Shown here: one piece after another, positions 20,940-32,136 of the stretch | Position numbering within the stretch: the first letter of the stretch is position 1 | Layout: the number at the start of each line of letters is the position of its first letter | Source: Ophiosphaerella korrae | Lineage: Eukaryota; Ascomycota; Dothideomycetes; Pleosporales; Phaeosphaeriaceae | Assembly: GCA_028456385.1 (NCBI GenBank) | Contig: JALNQF010000033.1 | Span: forward strand, 248,001 to 312,000 | Reading direction: 5' to 3' | DNA: 64,000 nucleotides | Notes under the pieces: generated by a model | Told to the model about the DNA's origin: nothing | The model's database searches: none | What the model saw: the letters and a program-made list of their open reading frames with translations, nothing else | Translations under genes and position numbers: made by a program

Positions 20940-23466
20940 CTATAACACAGCTTCGAGAATCTTATCCTTCAAGCTCTTCACCTCTTCCTGACTCTCCCAC
21001 AGCTTCCTTTGTGCTTCAAGAAACTTTGTCTTCCACGCTGCAGGCGCGTTCTGACCGCTGTCCTGTCGGTCTGACTCCGATGATTTGCTGCCATTTGCAG
21101 CAGTTTCTTCGTCCCCAGCCTCGTCTGCCGTAGCAGTGAGACCCTTTGCCATCCACTCACCCGCCAGACCACCAAACGACACAGCAAACGACACATCAAA
21201 TGTCTCCTTGATAGCGCCACCTTCGTGCATATTGTCTGCATCTTCATCATCCTCGTCAATGGGACTTTCGTAGCCGTCACCCCCAATGCGAAATCGAATA
21301 CAATCAACTCTCTTTACGCCTCCGGTCGGGCCACCCGTACCCATACCGACAGCACTTGTCAGCCCAAGACAGCTACTGATAGCAATACCAAGAATGTCAT
21401 CATTCATGACTTTTATTGGACCCGCTGCCCCGGCAGTGGGTTTGGTATATAACGGTTGCAGTATTGTAGACGCAAGATGCTTCGCCTCCGTGCCACGCAG
21501 GCGCTTCCTGCGTCCTGACAATGGTGCGCGAAGGAGCTCCGCTGCTAACGCACGGTTGAGGCTATCGAGAGGCACGGATGGCAATGGCGATGCAGAGGGT
21601 GCGAATTGGGTTGGTGGCCGTGTTGACGGAGGTTGTGGCTGGGCTGGTGTTTCCGAAGGAGTAAGAGCTCCGTGGTACGTGTGATGTGTCGGGCTAGACG
21701 GATGGTGAAATGTATTCGCTGGTGAGCTTTGTCCCGCGTCAACAATTAATGTGGCAGGCGAAAATGTCGAGCTTGGTGTTGGATCTTCTTCGCCATTTAC
21801 GAGTACTGTGGGCGTGACGAGTCGTACTGGATTTCCAACAATATGTGGAACCTGTAAGCTAAGGCGTTGCTTCTGGTGTGCACCTTGTAGAGATCCTTCC
21901 AGGGTAGATGGCGATACAGCGGAAGCAGGGGTGGGAGGAAATCGGAACGCGTGATCTGCAACTGGTGGATCTGACTGTGCGCGCTCAACGATAGGAGTTA
22001 GATTGCCTGGGTTTCGAGTGATGTCAATTGCTGACCCCTCCCTTTTTGGAGGATTGGCAGGGAATGTGACGAAGGGCCCATCTCGTATTGACCGATTGCT
22101 GGGAGGGCGTCCTCTGAGTTTTCCAGTGGATGAGCTGTTGGTGCTTGACCAGGCTGAGGATACTGCAGGACCATGTCGCCGCCTTGAGCGCGGCTTAGTG
22201 CTAGATGGGGTGATGGCGGAATGAGGCTCGTCGAAGAAGGTGTGCGCCGACTGAGGTGTCACTGCCGAAAGAGGATGGGGCGTTTGTGGATTGTCTTGCG
22301 TGTTGAGTCGCCAACGAAGCTGTTGGCCAGACATGGGCGATGCCGAGTAAGGCGTTAGGTTTTTTTGCCCCATTCGACTGGGTGCCGAGGCTGTAGTCAT
22401 GGCCGAAGAGGGTGTAATGGCGGATGCTGTTGTCCATGGATCCTGAGCGGTCAAAAAGCCGCTCAGGTTGTCTGGGTGGGCACTTGTAGGGTATGCTGAT
22501 TGAGGCTGTAGCGCATTGCCAAAAGGTATCGAGGTATCAAGTTGAGGCCGTTTACGTGCAGGTGTACCGTCATCTATATCCATATCATCTTCTCCCTCGT
22601 CCGCCTTCCGCCGACCTCGCTTGGGCTTGAACTTGGGGTCGAGCGCTCGTATCGCTAGATCTTCCTCGAGCGGAACTCCGTCTCGGCCATCGAATGGGAA
22701 AGGGTCGTGAGGTGGAGGGATTTGGAGGTAGTAAGGGTGCTGTTTGCCCAGGAGATACTCGAAGAAGGCATCGATATGCATGGCGCGCATCCATCGCTTG
22801 TAAATGTCAGTAGAGCGTAATGAGTATGTCCTTGGACAGCTTCACCTTCAGCCTGACAGAGTACTGTTGCACCTTCTGGGTACTCTGTCCCTTGTCCGTG
22901 TCTGGAGGCGCAACACCCAGGTCGAGCGCGAGTTGTGTCCATGTCTTGATTTCTTTTGCGTCAAATTTTCGTATCAGTTCAAACAGGGTCCAGCTACTAA
23001 AGGCGTTTCCGTCACTTTTAGGGGGTGTTCGGAAGAGCTTGACGAGCTCAGCTGTGTCGGTGGTTGTGGCAAACTTGGGGTTGCAATACAAAATGAAAGA
23101 GGCATAGGCGTCATCAATTGTCCCGTCCGATACATGGCGAGACGGGGGGTTACGGTCCTCGGGCACGTAGCTCGCTGCTACTTGCTTGGGCCGGGGGGAG
23201 GCGTTGGGTGAGGGAGAGTGCGAGCTGCGCGGCATGTCGCCATAGAAGCCGTGGTGGGCGAGGTGAGGGCTGGTGTGGGCAGCATTGCCAGGCTGGAGGA
23301 GATGGTGGCTTGACATGGGCGCGTGGCCATTCCGGCTGGCAGCAGTTGTGCTCTGGTCTAAGTCCGGGTCAATAGGCGGTACGCCAGGCGTTGCGTGCCG
23401 AAACTCGTAGTGGGTGTGGTGTAGAGTATGCTGCGACGCTCCGTCCTCGCCAAAAGCGACGTGCAT
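20940..23466 (-). CDS. ABP2: ARS-binding protein 2 (Abp2) family nuclear protein
   Basis: 825-aa protein from ATG 23466. One intron at 22797-22845 (GTGAAG...CAAG, branch CTGAC) joins QQYSVRLK to RWMRAMHIDAFFEYLLG. The conserved core runs from SDGTIDDAYASFILYCNPK through the join to GKQHPYYLQIPP, matching the fungal Abp2 domain described from the S. pombe ARS-binding protein. C-terminal to it are a basic nuclear-localisation-like patch (KFKPKRGRRK), long Ser/Pro/Thr-rich disordered sequence, a conserved block around RIGGDGYESPIDEDDED, and a terminal coiled coil (EAQRKLWESQEEVKSLKDKI). A role in replication-origin or AT-rich DNA binding is known only for the yeast founding member. It converges with the Pex39-like gene, with 165 bp between stops. 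Confidence 0.82.
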
Positions 23467-24203
23467 GATTCTGGGAGATTGATAGCCCGTCAGCGTGCCA
23501 TGGACCCTTCAAGACGATTCGTGGATGCGCTAATCCCAATAGTGGGCCATGTACTATAGCACGCAGTGGATGTCAGATGGGATGGGAAGGATGCAATGAA
23601 TGGGTCTCCAGTGACGGTCGCAATACAGGCCCGCGAGACCAGCGCGAGCAGACCAAATGATAGGAGGATGCGATGCGCCCAGCGCTGCCGCAACAGCGCG
23701 CCGGCCCCGAAGGGAGGATGAAATGCGATTCGGAAACAAACGTCCAACGGCGCGCTATCCACAAGTTCGCGACGTTGTCGAGGTTAGGTTCGTGCGATGG
23801 CGGATGGTAATTTGCGGTCCTTGAGTGAGGTTATGGCGTCGGGAGCTGCTGATTCGGGCCATTTTGCACACTTATGACTAGCTGGGCTCTCCATCTATTT
23901 TTGGACTCGTTCGGCCGGGAGAAGAGTGTCAGTGTCACCCACCTGCAGGAAGGATACGCTCGCTTGTTTCAATTGATAGTCTGCCACCCAATAGAAGGAA
24001 TGCCCCTCCACATTCAAGCAAACCTCTGCTGACCGGCTTCAGGACGTGTCTAGGTTGTGAAGGCTTCTCACGGACTCGAAGCGTCATGTATACGAGCAAG
24101 CCCTGTATCCAACCAAGGCTAAATCTTGTCGTGAAGCAATTTATGATTTTTGTTACAGTTTATCTAATTATAGTTTGTATGCATATAGGATACTTTCGCC
24201 TCA
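23467..24203. other. intergenic region (Abp2 promoter / 3' end of membrane protein gene)
   Basis: 737 bp between two minus-strand genes. Small open frames in both strands show no recognisable protein. AT-rich sequence at 24130-24190 probably contains the polyadenylation region of the gene ending at 24204. Confidence 0.4.
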
Positions 24204-25610
24204 TCAGCTAATGGCGGGTTGACGAACTGCAGCACTTGTCCGATGATTATGGGATCCGCTATCACGCGTCACCTCCCTGAGCGCCTCAGCGTAGTCGTTT
24301 TCTGCAATCATGTTATCCGATCCCTCGGCATCCACATCATCAAGGAATTGGCGCTGGTGTGTGTTCGGCCCAGTATTGACGTTTTCGTGAATTGGCATCG
24401 GTCGGTCCTCCAATGCACTAGGAACAATGTCCTCAGGGGCGAGTCCCGCATTCGAGCCGCCAAAGCTCTGGTGTGGCGCAACAACCGAGTCTTTTTGTGT
24501 TCGATGCGTTCGATGTGCTCGTCTAGGTTTGAACGGAAAGTTGCTGGAGTGGATGTAATCTCCATCGGGGCTGCGTACCGCGTGCAGTGTGCTCGTTTCG
24601 CGTTCCATCTCTTCCCATGTCGACACCAGATTCCCATCGTTGCGGCTACGGCTATCGCTCATATCCCCAGAGAAGCTGCCTAGTCGGCTAATTTTGAAAG
24701 CTCTCAGGCGGTCCAGGGCTACTTTGAAGTCGTCTAGAACTACAGCGTCTGTCAGGCATTTGAAAACAAAAGCCAGCTTCCAAAACGGATTGATACCAGT
24801 TGGTCCGGCAATCCTCAATGCGTTAGTAACAGTCAATATATCGAGAATAATAAAGATAATGCTCGTGGCCATAGCAAGCAGCATGATGCCAAAGCGTGGC
24901 GAGATGCGGATGATCTCTTTCAAAGTCATCTCGTACTGAGTTTTGATGACCCAAAATAGGAATATGGTTGTAAAGATCCACCATGGGTCGCGACACAGCG
25001 CCTCCCATGGGCGAGTTTTTAGGAATAAGTCACGTGATGTCGTGAAATAGGCAAAGTTGGCGTAAATTTCCAGTACCCAGTAGGGCTGCGCAAGAATGAC
25101 AGTTCCGATGAAGAAGCGACTGGCTGTTTTGGAGAGCAATGGCTTCATCTTGATCCATGCGATGACGTTGTGGAGCGACCATGAAGCATTGAGCGGGATT
25201 GCAGCAACGCTGAGCCACCACGCATGGACAGGAGATTTGAAGAACAGCCAGAAACCCTGCCAGATTCCGAGGATAAGTTCAAGTAGAATCAGCTGAGTGG
25301 CTGTCAGCTATTGTTTTTGGTGGCCATCAGGTGAAATTACCTTGTGCAACAGCACGCCTCGCCTCATATTGGCTAGGGTGATGAAGGACAGGATGACCAA
25401 GGAGCCAACGAGGAGGCCTTGAGCCCATGCCTCGAGAACGAGTTCACTGGGGTTGGTGGGTTTCTCTACCACATTCCCACGCTCCATAATGCTGCCAACA
25501 GGACTCATGATGTAGGCAGAGATTTTCATACACGGATGCTCCGTGCCGAGGAAGGGTGATGGGTGAGTCACCTCGAGAATGGTCCAATATCCACTCAACC
25601 CATCTACCAT
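24204..25610 (-). CDS. fungal multi-pass integral membrane protein of unknown function
   Basis: 452 aa from ATG 25610, with an intron at 25293-25340 (GTAATT...TCAG, branch CTGAC) joining GVLLHK to LILLELILGIWQ. About six or seven hydrophobic segments occupy the first 300 residues. Conserved-looking blocks are THPSPFLGTEHPCMKISAYI, MERGNVVEKPTNPSELVLEA, VILAQPYWVLEIYANFAYF and TRPWEALCRDPWWIFTTIF. The last 150 residues are hydrophilic and Ser/Asp-rich. I recognise this as a family found across filamentous ascomycetes but know no function. The true N-terminus may lie further upstream: the same frame stays open for about 40 codons 5' of this ATG and includes ASYSHFILDYAYLSFSLPLL, without a start codon, so an extra first exon is possible. 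Confidence 0.7.
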
Positions 25611-26358
25611 AGCAAGCGGGGCGAGTAGAGGGAGTGAGAAGGAGAGGTAGGCATAGTCAAGAATAAAATGAGAGTAAGAAGCTGGGGGATCTTGTGGCTC
25701 CCGCCATTTCTCCGCATCTCACGACAACAAAAAAACGGGCGAAGGCGTCGCAACACGACTCACCGGCTGCGCCAGTGACAGCACTTTACTAGGCAGGGGC
25801 TGGCGTTGTGGAAACGAGGTGCGGCGCTCTAATGGCGAACGATGCTTGTCTGATCCAGGCCTGCGAGGGCTGCAGGACAAATGTACCGGCCCGAGGAGTG
25901 TTTAGTATGACCAACAGGGCCAATGCATGTTGAATTGGGTGGGTATTGGTTCGTCGTCGGACCTTGCCGCACGCGTGCCCAGACACCTGGACTCACACGT
26001 GCTACCGCCAGTCCAACGGGGTCTGATACACGGGAACAGAGTCTATCATCGAACAAAACCGGGGTTTGGCGACGTACAACAAGAGTGCTTGTGCGAGTAG
26101 TTGTTGCTAGACGATGGCGTGGGTACATGCCTGGGCCAGACGGAAGAAGTGGTTCGTAGATGGGTGGTAGAGTGGAAGGTTGCGATGTTGGAAGCGCTTT
26201 GGCGAAAGCGTGCCGCCGGTGTTAGCGTGTTCTAGCGCGACTGGGCTGCCCCGCTGAAGTCACCGAACCACCCCACCTAAGCAAAGCAAGCAAAGCAAGT
26301 CTTCCAAGTCAAGACGATTCTCTTGAAGACAGAGGCGCCTCAAAGTCGTCTTTCCGAT
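25611..26358. promoter_or_regulatory. divergent intergenic promoter, membrane protein / Tma64
   Basis: 748 bp between divergent genes. The left part (25611-25730) is probably still coding for the membrane protein in an unrecognised 5' exon. Near 26278 there is a short direct repeat (taagcaaagcaagcaaagcaag). Nothing else was recognised. Confidence 0.4.
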
Positions 26359-28396
26359 ATGTTCAAAAAGAAGCCAAACGTAAGCCAGGCTTTGGGCATG
26401 AATGTGCGTTTTCGCGCGTGCCGACTAAACACCAAAACAGATCAAGCCGCTCTCGCCGCTCAAGTCGAGTGACCGTCGACGGACTGCCGACCAAATCATT
26501 GCAGACTTTGCCATCCAGGTTCCCGTGGAGGCCGAGGATCCAGCCTCGACAGCAGGCCTCACCGCGTTGCGGAAGTCGCTCTTGCCCGAGAACGCGTTAT
26601 CGGCGCGGTTCACAACCACGGTAGGGCCGGACCTGAAGCGCGTCTCTGGCACCGTATACGTTGGCAGCCATGAGAGTACAAGCGGCGAGCAGCGGATACT
26701 CTGGGTCAAGCTGCAGGACAGCATGTACCCAACCGTCTACACCCTCTGGCACAACCCTCGCATTGTCCCGCTGCTCTACACGCCTTTAGTTGTTGTCGAG
26801 AAGATGCAGGCAGGCGCAGACCTCATGATTCCTGGGCTGCAGCGCGGCCCTCCCTTTCCCCAGAAAGCAACCAAGGGCGCCATTGTCGCCATTGCCAGTC
26901 TCGAGGCGCCTACCGTGCCAATGGCCGTCGGCACCTGCGAAATCGACGTTAGTGCCTTGGACAAGGTGCTGGGAGTCAGAGGCCAAGCTGTTTCCACGTT
27001 CCATTGGGCTGGCGACGAGCTTTGGTCGTGGAGCTCAACAGGCAAGCCTGGCGGTGAGCCACCAAACGCTCTTCCTGCATGGGATGAGGAGCTGGATGAA
27101 GACAAGTCTCTCACTGAGCGCACCGCGGCGGTAGACCTGAGTGACGACCAAGATGGCGGCATTGCCCTCGACGCAAATTCCGCCGAGCGGTCAGACGCAG
27201 AAAAGGCTCAAGGGGTCCAAGGCGAAAATGCGTCGTCGAATCAAGATTTCATAGACATGGTTGAGGATAAAGAATTGACCACAAAGGGCACGTTTTACCA
27301 GCAAACTGAATAACGCTCCACTAACTTCTATCCTACAGAAATCGACGATGCATTCAAGAACGCCTTCCTGTACGGCGTGCGCCACCACATGGACCACAAC
27401 AAGAATCTACCAAACTATGGCCTCGATTTCCCTCTATCCCAGTCACATGTCATGTCGCAACTAGTCCAGCCTTTCCTTCCCGCATACACTCCCGCGCAGA
27501 CAGCTTCATTACAGATTAAAAAATCAAGCTGGAAGAACATTCGAAAGTTTATCAAGTACCTAGACAAGCAACGAATTGTCAGGTCTAAAGACCGGGATGG
27601 AAACGAGGTCATTATCATGGACATTGACTTCCAGGATCGGCAGGTCGAGAGCTTTGTTCCATACCGACTGCCCAAGAAGGATGCACCGAACACAGCGAGT
27701 GCAAATGATAGATCATCAGCATCCGTGGCCGCAGAATCATCCATCGACCAGAAATTGAAGCTGGTTTTTCTGCTTAGGCCAAAGGAGAAGCTGGCTCCTA
27801 TCCTTCAAGCTTCTAAAGCGGACCCACGGGGTGTCTATACACCTGCTGAGCTCAAAGAGATTCTCATCACATACGCCGAAGCAGAGAACCTAATCGACCC
27901 GAAAAATAAACGCCTCATCAAGATTAATCCACAAATTGCAGATGCCCTCCTTGGTTCTTCTGCAGCGGATAATGCCGCACTACCATCAGGCACACTCCCA
28001 CGGGATGCTCTCGCCGAGCGCATGGTAGCCGCTTCAGCGCCCTCTTACGTTATTCTTCGCAACGATGCCGACTTTGTGGATGCAAAACCGAAGTCTGGTA
28101 CCCCGCCAAAAATTCAAATTACACTGGAGACTCGCAGTGGCAACAAGACGGTGTCCAAAGTTCATGGTCTGGAGCCATACTACATCGCACCCCAACCTCT
28201 TGCTGATGAGTTGAGGAAGACATGTGCAGGGAGCACCAGTGTCGACAAGTTGCAGGGCTCCAGTCCAAAAAATCCGGTGATGGAAGTGATGATACAAGGC
28301 CCACAAAAGGATGCCATCATCAAGGCACTGGAAAAGCGTGGCGTCCATAGAAACTGGATTGAAGTGATAGACAAGACCAAAGGGAAGAAGAAGTGA
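26359..28396 (+). CDS. TMA64: Tma64 / eIF2D (ligatin) translation factor
   Basis: Ribosome-associated factor for tRNA delivery and recycling of post-termination 40S subunits; 641 aa. Exon 1 is 21 nt (MFKKKPN) and intron 1 is 26380-26440 (GTAAGC...ACAG). Intron 2, 27288-27338, is inferred to be a GC-AG intron (exon ..AAAGG|GCACGT...CTACAG|AA) with a perfect CTAAC branch; it gives ELTTKEIDDAFKNAFLYG. The domain order matches the family: an N-terminal ligatin/PUA-type module (MYPTVYTLWHNPRIVPLLYT; ATKGAIVAIASLEAPTVPMA), an acidic linker, a winged-helix/SWIB-like section (KNIRKFIKYLDKQ; AEL-type PAELKEILITYAEAENLI), and a C-terminal SUI1 domain (KIQITLETRSGNKTVSKVHG...VMIQGPQKDAIIKALEKRGV). It ends in a Lys-rich tail. 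Confidence 0.9.
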
Positions 28397-28688
28397 AGAC
28401 CCATGGCCCTGTTGATGTAGACAAATGATACCCGCTGCATACTTCGGCGCAATAATTTTTGGGTTCATGGTTAGTTAGTCCAGTCATGCCCCAATAAGCA
28501 TAACTTGCTATCCTATCTTGCTGCCTTCTCATCACTCGTGTCAGGCTGCAGGCCAGGCTGTAGCTGCGCGAGCGCGCAAGCCGGAGGCTAAGAGCCTGGA
28601 GTAGGACTATAATAATAGAGAAATACTGTAATTATACATCAGCTTTTATAAGCGCTATTATAATAATTAATACTTTAGTAAACCCTAG

Positions 28689-28901
28689 TGTTACGATCCC
28701 ACCAGCCCGGGCCAGATGATCCCAGACACGGCTCGTCACATGCCATGGTCAAGTCACGTGACATGATACTCTGCTCCTCAGAAACCCTCGACAGGATCAA
28801 GGGACCACTAAAGATCACCCTCAGTATATAATTACCACACTCGCTACCCTTAGATAGTCGTGTTCACCTTGCTCTAGCTACTACACCCTACTAGTTTAAC
28901 A
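28689..28901 (+). mobile_element. probable LTR of a decayed LTR retrotransposon
   Basis: The segment starts TGTTA and ends TAACA, the inverted terminal pentamer common to retrotransposon LTRs. It contains a palindromic gtcacgtgac and a TATA-like cagtatataatt about 130 bp in. About 50 bp downstream lies ttagtatcaagtgccc, which could be a mutated tRNA-Met-type primer-binding site (family form TGGTATCAGAGC). No second LTR copy and no clear target-site duplication were found, so boundaries are tentative. Confidence 0.4.
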
Positions 28902-29301
28902 ACGCAATACAATCCGATACTCTTTTCAGATTGCCCCCAACAATACTGTCTTAGTATCAAGTGCCCTTGAGAGCCCCGGCAGCCATCTGCGAGAATCAAC
29001 TATTGCGCCCGTTTCAACACCAGAGACTTTATACAGTTTCCACTTGTCGTAGGTCCCAACACCTAGAGGGTCTCCAATAAGTATGGTTTTTAACGGGCTA
29101 CCTTAGTTTAAACTTGATCTTACTAAGCGCATGAAGTTAATAATCTTTTAGCTTGATAGCAAAATATAGATATAGAGTTAGAATGCTGGGCTTAAATATA
29201 TTATAGAGCTCTTGCTAATACAACGTATTAGTATAAAGGAATATCTAGGTTTTTTAGATAGTTCCTAAGACTTATAGCATAACGTAGAAGGCTCTATAGC
29301 T

Positions 29302-29403
29302 ATGTTTTGGTTGAGCTATCTATATCTTTGGATAGATAGGTATCTTCATCATTATCTGAATGGGTATTGTCTGCGCGCTTAACCTTGATGTCGCTATCAC
29401 CCC
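29302..29403 (-). pseudogene. relic reading frame inside the repeat island
   Basis: On the minus strand a short frame reads DSDIKVKRADNTHSDNDEDT then YLSKDIDSSTKT and stops. Its acidic, charged composition and more normal base content contrast with the decayed sequence around it. It may be the remnant of a transposon-encoded protein. The family is not recognisable. Confidence 0.25.
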
Positions 29404-30415
29404 CCTCCTCCTCTTCCTATTCCTCCTTATCATTATCATCACTTTGTAGCTACGTAGCGTCTTTCGTTCGTAGAAGCCCTACGCCAGCTACGTAGCGAGC
29501 TTGTAAAAGCGACCTGATGTAAGTATGTTCTTTCTGGTCATCTCGATCATAGCGTATTCTCGCAGCAACTGCAGCTATGCGTCTAGTAGCGTATAAGAAG
29601 CGACTTATCATAATTAGTTATAAGATAAGGTTGAGAGGAAGGTTTGAGGTAGGACGTAGAGATTAAGAGAAGGTTAAAGGTATAGTAGCTGCATAAAATA
29701 CCCCTATTACAGATAAAAGTAAGAGGGATAGTAGAGTAAAAGTACCTATATAGCAAAACCCCGTATGTTGGTATAGGGGATGATCTTGACAAAGTTCATA
29801 CACTTGCAGCAAATGCAACCAATAGATAGGCCGATCTACAATTAGCGTAACATTTTGAAGTCAAGTATGAGCCTTGGCTAGATAGGTATGCGATAAGCCA
29901 AGGGATCGTGACAGCAGCAGGCAGGGTACTTGGAGGTCAGCTTACTACAGAAGATACCCGGACTGATAAAATATAAGCTAAAACTTAAAGCTAAGTGCAA
30001 TGGTAATTTTTTTTTACATGCCATCTGCTCAGGGCTGAGAAGGTTCTTTTCGATTACCTCGAGATACTTTTCCGTGGTTGACAAGTAGTCCTAATCTCAT
30101 TCGAGTCTGTCAAGACCTAAGTATCCAAATTCCTGCTCTAAAAGAGCCCTCAGCGAATAAGCAAAAAAGAAGAACCCACTGGAACTGGGAGAAGGCTGAT
30201 TCCTGGCTAGCGCCAGTGGCAAAGGAGTTGACACCTAATCCGGAAGTAGATGTCCATAGTAAGCCGAGGCATCGCCTCCAGTAAGCTTGACCTGTCGCCT
30301 GGATTGTGACAGCAGGAACCTTGAATGCGTCAAAACCTTCTTGGGGTCTTCTCCTGTCTTTGCTTCTCTTTCCCTTTTGTCGCTCATTGAGTTGCCATCT
30401 GTGTTTCTGCTTGAT

Positions 30416-31531
30416 ATGCTCACGATGGCCCAAGTAGTTAGCACCGTTGTTGCTGGGGCGTCAATCGCTGCTCTTGCTTCGCAACCCACGATGCGCGCAA
30501 TCCTCCTGGCTACTCTCGCAAAATGGACCGGTTACAACGCTCCGGGTGGTTTGTGGAGGATATCTGCCATCTTATTAGCCCTTGCAAATCTCAAGAACTT
30601 ACCCTTCGTATGGCATGTAGGCCTTCTCCAGACCCCAAGCAACTACTAGACATCAAACTCATGGATTCGCCAGCTCCGCTTCTTCCGCGCTTTGGTCTAC
30701 CACGTTTATCTCCAGCCCACACCCATCAAACCCTCAGCACTCTTTCAGCCTATTATTACATCAACGCGCACGCCTTTACTTGAGACCGATTATAATCTAC
30801 ACAAATCCAACAGCACTTACTTCTCTGATATGGACATATCGCGCACGCATCTGTTCACGGCGATCATCCGCAACGGTATCAAAAAGAATAGCAGAATGTA
30901 CGGCGCCAAAAAGAGCGCAGTGGCCGGTGCTGTAGGAGCCACTGATGGGACAAGAGGAAGACATTTGATCGCCTTGGGCGGCATCAGCTGCCTATTCAAA
31001 CGGGAGATTCTTCCTTACACCAAGTTCGAAATGTGGACCAGAGTACTATGCTGGGATCGGAAGTGGTTCTACCTTATTACTCATCTGGTGAAGCCTGGCG
31101 TGGGTAAGCCCACGAGCTGGACATTACAGCCCTGGCGACGGCCTAAGCCTGGGGCTGGAGATGATGTCAATCACGAGAAGCTGATGGGTGCAGTGTATGC
31201 GACTGCCATAGCCAAGTATGTAGTCAAGCGCGGGAGAGTGACTGTACCGCCAGAGCAGGCCCTATTGGATTCGGAAATGGTGCCTGCGAAACCTGAAGGG
31301 TGGATATACCATGATAAAGCAGGGGGTAATGGACATGCGAACGGTGACTTCCATGCTATTTTGACAAATCAGCCTGCGAAGACTGAGGAATGGAACTGGG
31401 ATATCATTGAGGCGGAGAGGCAGAGGGGTTTGCTTGTTGCCCAGAAGTTTGCCGAGATGGATGGAATGCACGAGTATTTTGATGGTGGAAAGAATGGAGC
31501 TTTGGGCGAGTATGCTGATTTGCTGTTCTAA
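30416..31531 (+). CDS. THEM6-like (4HBT/hot-dog) thioesterase-family protein
   Basis: 352 aa with an N-terminal membrane anchor (VVSTVVAGASIAALA...WRISAILLALANLKNLPFVW). The intron at 30617-30673 (GTAGGC...CCAG) joins LPFVWH to LRFFRALVYHVYLQPTPIKP. The body has the pattern of fungal proteins often labelled capsule polysaccharide biosynthesis protein and of animal THEM6: TRTPLLETDYNLHKSNSTYF, SDMDISRTHLFTAIIRNGI and IALGGISCLFKREILPYTKF with EMWTRVLCWDRKWFY, where the D-x-N/D-x-H stretch begins the hot-dog fold. Substrate unknown; long-chain acyl-CoA or lipid handling at the ER is a family-based guess. ATG 30425 (acgATGg) is an alternative start in better context. It is the first intact gene after the repeat island. 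Confidence 0.8.
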
Positions 31532-32136
31532 CTGAAGATCGCAGCTGCTTTTATATACCCTAGATCGTGGTTGCGAAGAATGTAGTATGCCAATTTGAAC
31601 ACTAGATTGAGTCACTCTTCGAGCATTGCTTGGTCAAGGTTTCGTGAATAGAAACAGGCTTACAAGACTATACATCAGACTAGTACGGTCCAGTCAAGCC
31701 GGCACATCGATATCTACGCCTATACTTGAGCCGTGCGTGAAGTCAACAATTCAAGAGTCGCGGTTATGGCCCCACTACGATGCACCGCCACCTTTACCAC
31801 AGCCGACTCCTAAGGCTCCATTTGACCTACCTACACGAACGCCCAGCCATGAGGCAGCTACCGGCCCTCTGGCTTTTGGCAACTTTTGCCTCGATCGGAA
31901 ATGAGCAGGGCGCAGACCTTCACCCTTCACTGCCGCCTAGCTGTATTAGTAGCCTATTGTTCACTTCACCAGTTATATCCGTGCCACGTAGCCGCCATTT
32001 TTTTCCATGCTTCGCAGCCTCCTCAGCTCTCAGCCTTGGCCAAACTCATCCTCCAGAGCAAGTCCTATGTTTGGCGATAACGCAATCCTGATTCTAATCC
32101 GGATGAGTTTGCACAAACACTTCTAGACGAAGCGTA
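31532..32136. other. intergenic region (tandem + strand genes)
   Basis: 605 bp between the thioesterase stop and the next + strand start. It holds the 3' UTR and then promoter sequence that is pyrimidine-rich at 31940-32060. No gene was recognised. Confidence 0.4.

Larger units (their letters stand above)
28397..30415. other. gene-poor repeat island with RIP-like AT-rich sequence
   Basis: About 2 kb without an intact gene. After the 3' end of Tma64 the sequence turns AT-rich and TpA-rich at about 28600 and again from about 29080 to 30010, with frequent tata, ttaat and ctagt words and stop codons in all frames. Embedded are a probable LTR (28689-28901) and a minus-strand acidic relic reading frame around 29300-29400. 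From about 30010 the composition returns to normal and leads into the promoter of the thioesterase gene. Cytosine-to-thymine decay by repeat-induced point mutation is the likely cause, but I cannot compute RIP indices here. Confidence 0.6.

Noticed and set aside
27288..27338. GT donor (AC|GTTTTACC) for Tma64 intron 2
   Set aside because: With the CTACAG acceptor it puts exon 3 out of frame, losing EIDDAF and the winged-helix and SUI1 parts.
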